Of a DNA stretch of 64,000 bases, positions 10,957-25,655 are shown piece by piece. Within the stretch, counting starts at the first letter, position 1. Every line of letters begins with the position of its first letter. A model generated the notes under the pieces. That model had not been told where the DNA came from. It made no database searches and saw only the letters and a list, made by a program, of their open reading frames with translations. A program made the position numbers and the translations under genes. The DNA is from Aliamphritea spongicola (GTDB lineage: Bacteria; Pseudomonadota; Gammaproteobacteria; Pseudomonadales; Balneatricaceae): positions 1,302,001 to 1,366,000 of the forward strand of contig AP025283.1 in NCBI GenBank assembly GCA_024347235.1, in the 5' to 3' direction.

Positions 10957-12670
10957 ATGAACACAACATCAGAGATCGCGATCCTGATACTGAACGGATT
11001 TAATGAATACCGGGAAATGTTTCAGAGTATTGCCTGGGAAGCAAAAGACTGTTTTCAGCAAAGTCAGTGGAAAACGCTGCAGGAAATATCTTCCCGGAGG
11101 ATTGATCTGTACGGTGCTAAAGTGAGTGAGGTTGCCGTCACTATTAATGCAACAAAAACCTTAACTGGCAGTGGTCAGACGTTAAGCAGGATTACGCTCA
11201 GTTGGTGGCTGTAAGGGCCGATACTGAGTTAGCAGAGACATTTTTAATTCTGTTTACAGCCGTGTTGAAGGTGACCACCCAAGTGCTCAGGCACAGTTGT
11301 TTATTCCCCGTATACGACCGGAAAATTCTGATTGTAAAAACATCTATAAGCGTTATTCGCTGAAAACCGGTGCATATGTAATGTTGCGAAATGTGCTGGA
11401 TGATTGCGGGTTTGATATCTGCTGGGAGAATCAGCGCAGGGATATCTGCCATTTGATGCGTTACATGCGACGTCAGTGGCAGGAAAGAGAAAGTAAAGAA
11501 GCCCAGATTAATACCGACAGCAATGTGGATGTCATCCGCAGTGTGTTCTACAGAAATAAAGCCGCCTATCTTGTTGGCCGGGTGAATGGGCAATACCGAC
11601 AATTCCCGTTTGTCATTGCTCTGTTGCTGAATGATAAGGGGCAGTTGTATGTGGATACAGCGGTCAGTGATCCGGATCAGGTATCCGTCATATTTAGTTT
11701 TACCCGCGCATATTTTTGGTGGACGCTGACGCCCCTGTGCAGTTCATTCGTTTTTACATGAGCTGATACCGTTAAAGTCCCGGGCTGAGCTTTATAACTC
11801 CATTGGCTTTTATAAACAGGGAAAAGCGGAGTTTTATCGGGACTTTATGGACCACTTACAACAGTCCTCAGACTTATTCCTGCCTGCTGAAGGTATAAAG
11901 GGTATGGTCATGACTGTATTTACCCTGCCTTCATATCCGGTTGTTTTTAAGATTATTAAAGACCGCTTCTCATCGTCTAAATATGTATCCCGTGAAATTG
12001 TTAAAGAGCGCTACGCGCTGGTTAAGCACCATGACCGGGCTGGCAGGCTGGCAGATACCCAGGAATTTACCAATCTTCAATTGCCATTAGAGCGTTTTGA
12101 TTCGGATCTGATTGAAGAGCTGAAACAGGTAGCCGCAGGGTCAGTGGAAATACTGGCAGGTACTTTACTCATAAAGCATGTTTGGGTAGAGCGCAGGATG
12201 ACGCCACTGAATATATACCTGCAGGAAGCACTGAGAAATGAAAACGAAGAACAACTTTTTCACGGAGTGAATGAATATGGGAAATGTATAAAAGAACTGG
12301 CAGCAGCGAATATATTTGCCGGTGACATGCTGTTCAAGAATTTTGGCGTGACGCGACATGGAAGAATCGTCTTTTATGATTACGATGAGATCATGTATCT
12401 GACGGACTGTAACTTCAGACATATACCTGAGCCTATGTATCCTGAACAGGAATTGGCGGATGAGCCGTGGTACTCAATAGGGCCGGGGATGTGTTTCCGG
12501 AAGAGTTTAATTTGTTAACCGCCTGCGACCGGAAAATCCGTAAAGTGTTTAATCAGCTTCATGGAGACCTACTAACCCCTGAATGGTGGCTGGAAGTACA
12601 AAGCCAGGTCGAACAGGGAGAAATCGTTGATGTTTATCCGTACAGGCGGCAACAACGTTTTAACCGTTAA
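10957..12670 (+). CDS. aceK: isocitrate dehydrogenase kinase/phosphatase AceK, about five frame breaks
   Basis: Bifunctional enzyme that switches isocitrate dehydrogenase off and on at the branch between the TCA cycle and the glyoxylate shunt. The family blocks [23 protein letters not shown] and [21 protein letters not shown] are clear, and the start [19 protein letters not shown] fits. Breaks sit in runs at 11154-11158, 11241-11245, 11713-11717, 11751-11755 and 12480-12482; each needs one extra base, and the repaired protein is about 573 residues. No aceA or aceB adjoins it here. Confidence 0.92.
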
Positions 12671-12748
12671 ACATAAGGGGTAATACAGTCTGATTCATAT
12701 CCTCATGACGGAGTAATGACAATAATATGAAGAAACTGAAAAAGCCTG

Positions 12749-12777
12749 TTGACTCTTCGGTCAGCGTGCCTATAATA
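12749..12777 (+). promoter_or_regulatory. rrn promoter P1
   Basis: TTGACT, 16-base spacer, TATAAT, about 450 bases before the 16S gene, with G/C-rich bases at the start region as usual for growth-rate-regulated rRNA promoters. Confidence 0.75.
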
Positions 12778-12961
12778 CGCCCCCACATTGAGACACAGGG
12801 CCGCGACAACGCAGCAAAATGCACTTAATGAGAGTCAGAATAACCCGCTGAAAAACAACTTGTTTTGATGTGTGAGCTAACTGATTCGACCGGAACAAAA
12901 GGTTACTTTTCCGGTTTTGATAACTTCTTCGGAATTAATCAAAATCTTCTGAAAATAACCG

Positions 12962-12989
12962 TTGACTTCCACCGGGTGTTGAGTAGAAT
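12962..12989 (+). promoter_or_regulatory. rrn promoter P2
   Basis: TTGACT, 16-base spacer, TAGAAT, about 235 bases before the 16S gene and downstream of P1, matching the tandem promoter pattern of gammaproteobacterial rrn operons. Apart from these promoters, boxA and the processing stem, 12671-13221 holds no gene. Confidence 0.75.
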
Positions 12990-13052
12990 ACGCACCTCGC
13001 TTGAGACGACAGCAACGACGGTTACGCCGGTTGCCGAAACGGTTTTAAGCAT

Positions 13053-13064
13053 CGCTCTTTAACA
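13053..13064 (+). promoter_or_regulatory. boxA antitermination element (16S leader)
   Basis: CGCTCTTTAACA, matching the Nus-factor boxA. The same 12-mer recurs before 23S at 15091-15102. Confidence 0.75.
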
Positions 13065-13068
13065 ATTT

Positions 13069-14800
<1,732 letters not shown>

Positions 14801-14840
14801 AGAATGTAAAGAGAGCGAATTGGTATTTATACCAAGATAT

Positions 14841-14917
<77 letters not shown>

Positions 14918-15247
14918 ATTTTTCCTTACTCTTCGTTGAAACATTCCTCGCATAGCAGGCTATGCGTCGTCATGCTTCGCCTTGATTAAGCAAAAATCTG
15001 GCAGTGATGATCGAAATTTCGCTCAAGTTTAGAAAAGTTTTAAAACATATTCACGCTTAAGTGACTATCTTTTAAAGCTTTTGCTTTAAACGCTCTTTAA
15101 CAATTTAAATCCTGTAACGAGAATTAAGTAAGACAAATGTACAAGCGCTAATCCGGCGTAAATGTATCGTTACTTCAGCGTTAACTGTTTAACAGTTGGC
15201 TATGAAGTTTAATCAGTTACTTTGAATCAGACCCTTTTGGGTTATAT
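14918..15247 (+). other. 16S-23S spacer after tRNA-Ile
   Basis: 330 bases with no second tRNA: the tRNA-Ala (TGC) usual in gammaproteobacterial spacers is absent. It holds a hairpin GCATAGCAGGCTATGC near 14950, a boxA (15091-15102) and the left arm of the 23S processing stem. Confidence 0.75.
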
Positions 15248-18128
<2,881 letters not shown>

Positions 18129-18286
18129 TATAACGCCAAAAGCGTTTGGTTGCAGAGAGCTGCAACACGGATCAAGAACTGAAGATACATAGAGCTTGCT
18201 GAAAAGCGAGACGGATTAGAGTTTGTACAGTGTTACCCAAGACTCAGCCTGAATAAGGCATACAGGATTTAGATTGTTACCTTTTT

Positions 18287-18405
18287 TGCTTGGCGACCAT
18301 AGCGAGATGGAACCACCCGATCCCTTACCGAACTCGGAAGTGAAACGTCTTAGCGCCGATGGTAGTGTGGGGCTTCCCCATGTGAGAGTAGGTCATCGCC
18401 AAGCA
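18287..18405 (+). rRNA. rrf: 5S ribosomal RNA
   Basis: 119 bases opening TGCTTGGCGACCATAGCGAG and closing with CGCCAAGCA, so the ends pair. Internal CCGAACTCGGAAGTGAAACG and GCGCCGATGGTAGTGTGGGG are typical. Confidence 0.96.
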
Positions 18406-18417
18406 CCTAATTAAGAA

Positions 18418-18445
18418 AGCCCTGCTACGTTGTAGCAGGGTTTTT
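18418..18445 (+). terminator. rrn operon terminator
   Basis: GCCCTGCTAC-GTT-GTAGCAGGG followed by TTTTT, directly after 5S. Confidence 0.9.
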
Positions 18446-18467
18446 CGTGTGTTATTGTAAATAGAAT

Positions 18468-18512
18468 AATAAGAAAACCCCTGATCGTAATCCGGTCAGG
18501 GGTTTTCTTATT
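18468..18512. terminator. second, bidirectional terminator with 17-bp arms
   Basis: Perfect 17-bp inverted repeat (AATAAGAAAACCCCTGA and its complement) around an 11-base loop, 22 bases after the first terminator. Symmetric A and T tracts allow termination on both strands. Confidence 0.85.
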
Positions 18513-18613
18513 GTGGATACGTACCTGACCATAAGTTGGGCACTGACGGCGGCTTAGTGTTTACCGGCTAAGCTTAATGTATATATTTGTCTGAGAGTTC
18601 GGTTGTCGTAATG

Positions 18614-19263
18614 ATGGCGCATTCTAACTATCACATGCCTTATATGGACGGTGTAATGCCGCCGTTTTTCTTTGCCTGTCGGCAGGAAGGAGTGTGGTAT
18701 GGCCTTAACAGCACCGCTGATGAAACGGTTAATTCCGGAGAGCTTCTGGCATGGCTGCGGGGGTTCGATGAGCGCATTGAACTGGAAACCTATCAGAACA
18801 AACGTGGTGAGCTGATGTATTGTGCCTGCATTTGCTTTCCCAATATTCCTCTTAAGCGCATGACCACTTCCCGCCTGAAGCCTTATGTGAGCAAGCACCG
18901 GCGGTCAAAAGTGGCGGCTATTTCGTCACAGAAACAAAGTTATATTTGCCGTTAGTGTCTTCTGTGATTATGGCCAATATGCTGCAGGATCTTAAAGTGG
19001 GTTTGAATATGCTCGACGAAGTCGAGACTGTGATGGCGCACGTTAAACTGATGGAGTCCCGCAGAACTGCCTGTGCAGTTGAGGTTCAAGGAAAGGTTGG
19101 TGCAAAACTGCCAACAGAGCAGCTGGGGCGATATACAGCCGGGTATTTGCAGTATGATGCTGAAGTCAGCCGTTCAGATAAAGAAGCTAAGCAGTTGCTT
19201 AATGAGGCGGTTCGTAAAATCAGTAAGGTGTATGCTGACTGGGAAGATTTCTGTAAGGTATAA
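18614..19263 (+). CDS. hypothetical protein, about 216 residues, one frame break
   Basis: I do not recognise this gene. Two frame pieces join when one base is added near 18853, giving NIPLKAHDHFPPEALCEQAPAVKSGGYFV and running on to a charged, helical C-terminal half (DLKVGLNMLDEVETVMAHVKLME, KEAKQLLNEAVRKISKVYADWEDF). It looks soluble, without signal peptide or membrane segments. ATG at 18611 or 18614 both lack a strong ribosome site. It is bounded by terminators on both sides, so it is a single-gene unit. Confidence 0.55.
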
Positions 19264-19291
19264 AAAGCCCGCTTATTGACGCGGGCTTTTT
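19262..19291. terminator. bidirectional intrinsic terminator
   Basis: AAAAAGCCCGC / GCGGGCTTTTT around an 8-base loop, overlapping the stop of the upstream gene and serving the converging amt gene too. Confidence 0.88.
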
Positions 19292-19308
19292 GTTTCTGTC
19301 ACGGAATA

Positions 19309-20515
19309 TCAGTCCATATACATGGATTCAATTTTGTGGATTGAAAGGTCCGCGCCGTTGAACTCTTCTTCTTCATCCAGTCGCAGGCCACAGAATACTT
19401 TAATTGCACCATAGACAATTAAACCGCCAGCCACTGCAATCAGGATTCCCGCTATTGTGCCTGTAAGCTGTGACATCAGGCTGACACCGCCCAGACCACC
19501 AAAGGCCGTTGTGCCAAATATTCCCGCTGCAATGCCGCCCCAGGCGCCGCACAGGCCGTGCAGAGGCCATACACCCAGTACGTCATCAATTTTCCAGCGG
19601 TTTTGTGCGATGGTGAACATCCAGACAAACAGGGCACCTGCAACGCCGCCAACAAACAGTGCACCGATTGGGTGCATAATGTCTGAGCCGGCACATATCG
19701 CAACCAGACCGGCCAACGGACCGTTATGGATAAATCCGGGGTCGTTTTTACCGGCAAGTAATGATGCAATGATACCGCCGACCATCGCCATCAGGCTGTT
19801 TACTGCAACCAGACCTGAGATACCATCCAGTGTTTGTGCTGACATAACATTGAAGCCAAACCAGCCGATACACAGAATCCATGCGCCCAGTGCCAGAAAC
19901 GGAATGTTTGACGGGGAAAGCCATCAGGCGGCCAGATTTATAACGGCCCTTACGGACACCCAGCAGGAGAACCGCAACTAATCCTAACCAGCCACCGACG
20001 CCGTGCACAACAACGGAACCGGCAAAGTCGTGGAAGGGCGCGCCAAAGGTGCTTTCCAGCCAGTTCTGAAAGCCGTAGTTACCGTTCCAGATAATGCCCT
20101 CGAACAAGGGGTAAACAAAGCCTACAACCAGGGCAGAGGCTATCAGGAATGGCCAGAAGCGGGCGCGTTCAGCGATACCGCCGGAAACGATTGCTGGAAT
20201 GGCCGCTGCAAAGGTCATCAGGAAGAAGAATTTGACCAGCTCATAACCATTACCTTCGGCGAGGGTCTGAGCATCACTGAAGAAGGTGACATCATAGGCA
20301 ATCCAGTAACCGACAAAGAAGTAAGCGACCGCTGAAAAACCAAAGTCGGTCATGATTTTTACCAACGCATTCACCTGGTTTTTCTGCCGGACGGTGCCGA
20401 CTTCCAGAAATGCAAAGCCGGCATGCATGGCAAATACCATGATTGCGCCCATGAGAATAAATAGAGTGTTTGAACTCTGTACCAAGGTTTCTACAGCACT
20501 GTTAATACTATCCAC
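19309..20515 (-). CDS. amt: ammonium transporter (Amt family), one frame break
   Basis: Inner-membrane ammonium channel of about 402 residues. Amt blocks include MHAGFAFLEVGTVRQKN, the periplasmic-vestibule and pore region DFAGSVVVHGVGGW, and GAWGGIAAGIFG. Adding one base to the run at 19913-19916 restores MAFPPSNIPFLALGAWILCIGWFGFNVM. No glnK lies on either side, although amt genes are often paired with it. Repeated TGCACC half-sites upstream (20536-20624) suggest nitrogen control. Confidence 0.93.
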
Positions 20516-20535
20516 AGCGGTCTCCGAAGCATTGA

Positions 20536-20624
20536 TGCACCAATCAGAGTCAGGCGTAATTTTGCCTGCACCAATTCAGCGCGTTTGAGGTTTTTATGCT
20601 GCAAAACCGGGCAGATGCACCGGT
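20536..20624 (-). promoter_or_regulatory. three TGCACC repeats upstream of amt, possible NtrC half-sites
   Basis: TGCACCAAT at 20536-20544 and 20567-20575 and TGCACCGGT at 20616-20624 (plus-strand reading), 31 and 49 bases apart. NtrC sites are built from TGCAC half-sites, and amt genes are classic NtrC targets. Full dyads and a -24/-12 promoter are not obvious, so this is a suggestion. Confidence 0.4.
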
Positions 20625-20689
20625 TTTACGATTTATGCTTCATGTACTGCAGGAGGCGTGCCAGTTCGAGGTGGGCCAATTTGGGGCAT

Positions 20690-20715
20690 AAAAAGCCGGA
20701 AAATCTCCCGGCTTT
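20690..20715 (-). terminator. terminator after mnmH
   Basis: On the minus strand AAGCCGG-GAGATTTT-CCGGCTTTTT, a 6-7 bp stem with a T run, 17 bases past the mnmH stop. Confidence 0.75.
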
Positions 20716-20731
20716 GTAAAGTTAGAATCTG

Positions 20732-21820
20732 TTACTTTATGTTGTGTAAGTAATCCTGACATTCCTGCCAGTTACCCCGGTATACGATCCGTTCAGCTTT
20801 GTTACCCAACTGATAGCTGTACATCGGATCGTAATACCACTCTAACAGTGGGCTTAGCCAGTTCAGGTGCTGGCTGTAACCTTCACCTTTGTCATGAGTA
20901 GCGATCGCCTGTTCCATCATTTTACGGAGTTCCCGCCAGCGTTCGCTGCCAAGGCGCTTACGTATCTTATCCAGACCGCTGAGCAGATATTCAGCGCACA
21001 GATGATTGCCCTGTTCCTCACCGTAATATTCGGTATGGGAACGGTGCATATCGATGACGTATTCCTGAAGCAGGTTATGTAACCGGGTTTCGAGATCTTC
21101 TTCCACGACAATGATGGGGGCTTGCTGCATTTTCAGGTGCAGAGAATGTGGGATATCAACGCTGCCGATAATCCGCCCTTCATCCTCCAGAATGAGTTCG
21201 CTGATACCAGTGTTGCGCAGCTTCAGTAAGTCGATTGCCAGTTTGTTTTCGAAATTGATCTGAGAACGTTGTGGTGTGACATAGCGGCCAAAGCTTGAAC
21301 CCCGGTGATTAGCAGCGCCTTCAGGTCGACAGCATTTTTAGGCTGTTGATCAGAGGGGTTTTACGGCAGCCTGTATTGCCGCCAACAATATAAAAGGCAA
21401 TTCTTCGCAGGTTGCTTCTATCTCGTCCAGCAGGAAGTTACGCAGTGCTTTATAACCGCCGGTGACCAGTGGATAGTCAGCACCGGCTTCTTTCAGCCAT
21501 TGCTGAGTTGTACGTGAGCGCAGGCCGCCGCGGAAACAGTACAGATACCCTTCAGGATTTTCTTCTACGAAGGCTTTCCAGGCTGCCATACGTTGTTCTT
21601 TAATCTCACCGCTGACCAGTTTATGGCCTAGCTTGATAGCTGCATCCTGTCCTTGCTGTTTATAACAGGTGCCTACTTTTTCCCGTTCTTCATTACTCAT
21701 CAGCGGCAGGCTGACAGCAGAAGGGAATGCGCCTTGCTTAAATTCTACCGGTGCCCGCAGATCGATCATGGGGGTATCGTTGAGAAATAGTTGCCGGTAA
21801 TTCAGTGTATCTTCGCGCAT
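20732..21820 (-). CDS. mnmH: tRNA 2-selenouridine synthase (MnmH/SelU), about three frame breaks
   Basis: Replaces the 2-thio group of wobble mnm5s2U with selenium in tRNAs, using selenophosphate. The N-terminal rhodanese domain carries the cysteine in [12 protein letters not shown]-loop domain follows ([21 protein letters not shown]), then [21 protein letters not shown] and a C-terminal region ending [18 protein letters not shown]. Breaks cluster between 21320 and 21380 around the P-loop. The P-loop reads TGCRKT where TGxGKT is expected; in this error-prone spot that may be a miscalled base. Confidence 0.88.
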
Positions 21821-21897
21821 TTTGTTGCCTGTAAGCTGGCTGTCATTTTCGGGCCGCCATTATATGCGATCTCTGCCTGAATGCCTAAGAATCACCG

Positions 21898-22640
21898 GTG
21901 CTGACTGAGTTCCGGTGGCATTTCTTTGAGTGCTTGGCTATATTCCCCGGCGTTAAGTCATCGTCTGGTAAGCTGAATGAATTCTTCTGTAGTATCGTCC
22001 CGCCGTCCGTATCTGGGCAGGGGGCATCTGTTGAACGCTGTGAGTCATGTTTTTGCGGGTTGATAAGTGTGTCTGTGATTTACAGAGTGCTGTGCCTGCA
22101 CAGGTTGAGTTTTGTCTGCTGACTCATAATGATGAAGTGTATAAGCCCAGTAATACAGGCAGGCTCATTAAGGACTCTATTGCTGGCACCCGGCGGTTTA
22201 TCTGGCACCGCAAAGAGGCGGATCCTGAGTTACTGGCGCTGATTCAGAGTCCGCAAGTGAATGCTTACATCGTTTTTCCGCCAGGTGATGATTATGCTGA
22301 ACGGATGACGGAGTTTAATCCCGAACCAGGTAAACGGAGCGTGTTCATTGTATTGGATGGTACCTGGCGCCAGGCAAGGCGTATGTTTCGCCTGAGTGAA
22401 TATTTGCAGGGGTTAGCGGTTATCAGCCTGAAAGAAGTGCCTGCTTCCCGCTACGGGCTGCGTAAGGCCGTTCATGATAATCAGCTGTGCACCGCTGAAG
22501 TGGCGATTGCGTTGCTCGATGAAATTGGCGATCACAGTGCCAGCATTCATTTACAGAAATACTTTGATGCGTTTACCGGGCGTTATCTGGAAACCCGTAG
22601 TCAGAAAGTGGTCGCCGCTGTATCAGAGGATGCCCGCTGA
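21898..22640 (+). CDS. DTW-domain tRNA-uridine aminocarboxypropyltransferase (TapT-like), one frame break
   Basis: Transfers the aminocarboxypropyl group of SAM to uridine in the tRNA variable loop (acp3U). The defining DTW block is VLDGTWRQARRMF, with KPSNTGRLI and CTAEVAIALLDEIG also typical. Adding one T to the run at 22050-22054 joins the N-terminal zinc-type cluster RCESCFLRVDKCVCDLQ. The true start is unclear: GTG at 21898 is the longest choice, and the first cysteine codon is at 22039. Its 3' end overlaps the converging phosphoesterase gene by 18 bases. Confidence 0.82.
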
Positions 22641-23470
22641 GATCCTCAATGGGGATAAGTTCAGCGGCTTGCCAGTTGCTGACTGCTCTGCCGGTGGCAG
22701 GATATCGGTACTTGGCCAGTAACCGGTTTTGAGTGCTTCTGCATAAGGTGTATTCAGGCCAGCCTGACGCATCTTATTGATACTGTCTTCCACGTCGTAT
22801 TGTAAGGCATGCCAACTGGCAGTGATCTGCCCATCAGATTCCGGTGTTATCAGCATATACCAGGTGTCCGGCTGACCATCGTTGGCCGGCATACCTATAA
22901 CCCCTGCGTTTAGCCATGTACCCTTTGTCAGTTGTTGCCCGAAAGGAATACCGCAATGACCACTGATAATGATATCTGCTTCGAGTCGGTTTGTTGCTGT
23001 GCCTGCTCCGTTACATCAGAGGCAAATATAAACTGGTTAATGCTGTTTAAGCCGCCGTGGATAGCATGCATTTTCAGCCCTGCCCAGGTAAAGCTGATCT
23101 GTGCGGGAAGAGTTGCCATCCAGGTTTTAGCATCAGCGCTGACTCTGGGTTTAGCGAAGTTAAACCAGCCGGCAGACAGCAAGTCGCAGGTACTGCCCTC
23201 ATCAAACCCGCAACCACAGTCATTGGCACCATTACCCAGAGATTCTTCGCAGTTGCCCTGTACTACAGCAATGCCCCATTCACGGATTAAATCAGTTGTT
23301 TCCTGTGGTGAAGCGCAGTAGGCGACAATGTCGCCTGTACAGAGGATATTACCGGCAGGAATCTCCAGTTTTTCACTGGTCTCTTTGATTGCCTTAGTTG
23401 CTGCCAGATTACTGTAAGGGCCACCAAAGATGAGTAATGGCTTTGTATCAGCCGGTGAAAATTCCTGCAT
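22623..23470 (-). CDS. metallophosphoesterase-fold protein with altered metal motifs, one frame break
   Basis: About 283 residues of the calcineurin-like fold (YfcE/MJ0936 type). The usual DxHGN position reads GGPYSNLAA, GNHE reads GNCEESLG, and GHTHxP reads GHCGIPFG; GDIVAYCASP and HAIHGGLN are kept. A cysteine-rich stretch NDCGCGFDEGSTC lies in the middle. I recall similar proteins in marine bacteria, so the changes are probably heritable rather than errors. A break near 22995 must be bridged to reach the conserved end (WLNAGVIGMPANDG). The ATG at 23470 lies 21 bases after the SSS symporter, suggesting one operon. Confidence 0.75.
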
Positions 23471-23491
23471 TATCAAATTCCGTCATTAAAA

Positions 23492-24869
23492 TCAGGCTGA
23501 GCTGGGTAAAGGCTGTGTTTTGCGGTTGCTCAGAATACCCAACCAAAACAGCAGACAGCCACCAATCAGCACCGTTGCGGAGATGAACAGCAGTTTTGTG
23601 TATTTATGCGCGTCGCCCAGCAACTGGGTGTGTCCGGCTGACTCGACAAAGTACAGGGCTGCACCGGCAATCGCTAAAATGAACGTGCTGACATAGCTCC
23701 ATACCGGTACCTGATCCTGCTTGCCCCATAGGCAAAAGAAAATAACCGGTGCCAGGTACATAGAGGCGGTGCCACTGACAGCGACCGCACTGAACAAGTC
23801 TTTATTGCCAAGGAATACGCACAGTAAACCGAGCAGCATAAATACCGCCATCGTTACCCGGCCATTAAAGCGGCTGGCGGGCATCAGTTTCATATCAACC
23901 GCGACCAGTTTTGAAGAACTGGAGAGGGTGCTATCCAGTGTCGACATCGCTGAGATGATCAGGGTGATGTTAAACAACAGCATGGCGTTGTCACCCAGCA
24001 GGCGCAGCAGTGCCTCATTCATGGATTCACCGGAAGCGGCCTGAGCCCCGGCGATGATGCCAAAGCTTCCGAAAATGATAATGCAGATAACGCTGATCCA
24101 GCCAGCATGAATAAAGCTTTTTCGTGTGGTTTCCCGGTCTGCCAGGAAGCCACGGTCCATCATTACCGGATCGTGCATCGGATAACTCCAGACCTGTAAC
24201 AGGGCTACCAGTAGCAGGATTGGGCCGGGTTCGGTGATGTTGAATGCTTTAAACATGATGTTGTCGATACTGACATGTCCCTGAAACAGAACGAGACCGC
24301 TGAGTAATGCCAGCACAACCAGAAACAGGGTCATCTGGAAAGGTCTGTTCGTAGGGATGCTTTGAGGCCACCCAGCATTGAATACACCAGTGTAATACCG
24401 GCAAAAGAACTACTGCGAAGGTATAACTGCTGCTGCCGGCGACGCCAAAGAGTATACCGATGACCAGAATGTTAGCGAAAACTTCACTGATCAGGCGTAG
24501 GCCGATAACAAAGTTATAGCATCCTGTTCCCCAGCGGCCGAAACGATCATGAAGGAATGCCTGCACACTGGTATAGCCATGCCGGAAGCGTAATGAGTCA
24601 ATGATTTTGCCGCCGGTCAGGAAGGACAGGTAATAGGCTGCATAGGCCAGCGTGCCCCAGATACCGTAATAAAACCCCAGAATGGCGGCGTTCAGCAATG
24701 AACGGGCAAAGATCCAGGTGGTTACCTGTGAGAAAGTCAGCAGCAATAAGCCCGGTTGTTCACCGTCTTTGCTGTAGCCTTTAAAAGGTGTGATCATTGT
24801 TCACTTTTGGGAGAGAAACAATGAAATTGCTGCAACAATGCCAACGACAATTGCCAGTGATAATGCCAT
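23492..24869 (-). CDS. SSS-family sodium:solute symporter, several frame breaks
   Basis: Sodium-coupled inner-membrane transporter with about 12 membrane segments; substrate unknown. Clear blocks are LTFSQVTTWIFARSLLNAAI, YYLSFLTGG, and SAMSTLDSTLSSSSKLVAVD near sodium-site helix 8. ATG at 24869 after AAAGG gives a first helix MALSLAIVVGIVAAISLFLSQ. Adding missing A and T bases at about 24800-24825 links this to FFKGYSKDGEQPG; read literally, a TGA separates them. Further breaks lie near 24330 and 24390. It is followed closely by the variant phosphoesterase. Confidence 0.82.
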
Positions 24870-25060
24870 GTCTGATGCCTTTATCCGAAGAGGGTGAGTT
24901 GCAGCATAGCTGCAAACAGACATGAAATTACAAGGGAAAATGAAAAAGGGTCAAGGAGGGGCTACAGGTTGCCAAGACTGTTTGTTTTATAACTTATAAC
25001 AGCCGGCTATATTAAGCCCGGACTGCAATAACGGTCAGCAGCCCGGGATAAAAACTGTGA

Positions 25061-25547
25061 TCAGTCGAATGCTTTGCCGGTTGGTACTGCTACTACCGGA
25101 ATCTTGGCACCCTTGATGACCTGACGGGTCGTCTGGCTATGGTGGCCAAAGGTGTTTTCAGATCCCATTACTATCATATCGGCGTTGCTCAGTTTTGCCT
25201 GCGCCAGAATGGAATCAGTATAGTTACCTTCAACAACCCGCTGTTCAATGTCCAGGGTGACGACTTTATCCAGTGACCCCAGTTCTTCTTCACAGAAGAC
25301 TTCAACGCGCTTTTGCATGGATGCTTTAACTTCATCGATACCTTCGTCATGGATTTTTAACCAGATCCTGGGGCAGATAGTTCTGAATCAGCGCCTGGCC
25401 CAGTTCACCGATCGGTTCAATAACATGCAGCATGATGATGTGAGCATCAAACTGCTGTGCCAGGTTTACCGCCTGACGGAATACCGGCCGGGTGTGTTTC
25501 CCCAGTGAAGTCGTGTAAAGAATCGTTTTAATCTTTGGTAAAGCCAT
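25061..25547 (-). CDS. universal stress protein family (UspA), one frame break
   Basis: Cytoplasmic alpha/beta nucleotide-binding protein of about 162 residues. N-terminal IKTILYTTSLGKHTRPVFRQA and the C-terminal GSENTFGHHSQTTRQVIKGAKIPVVAVP match the family; the GxnG-like ATP loop is only partly kept. A break in the T run at 25354-25358 separates the halves. It sits 108 bases upstream of the dld stop in the same orientation. The client process is unknown. Confidence 0.85.
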
Positions 25548-25655
25548 GGTCTGCCTCGCTAATTTGTCTGACCGGGGAGTTAAAATCTCACACGGCTAAG
25601 GTAAGTCGTTGCTCCGCAAGGGTAAATCCCCGAAATTGGGTAGCCTTGATCCGGA

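Noticed and set aside
10957..12670. Reading aceK (and rsmI, pgi, thiC) as decaying pseudogenes.
   Set aside because: Every break is a single missing homopolymer base with conserved motifs intact on both sides, and essential genes show the same damage.
24800..24869. A separate 20-odd residue membrane peptide gene just before the SSS symporter, ended by TGA.
   Set aside because: Adding missing A and T bases in two runs joins it to FFKGYSKDGEQPG in the pattern of other SSS proteins, so it is the symporter's first helix.
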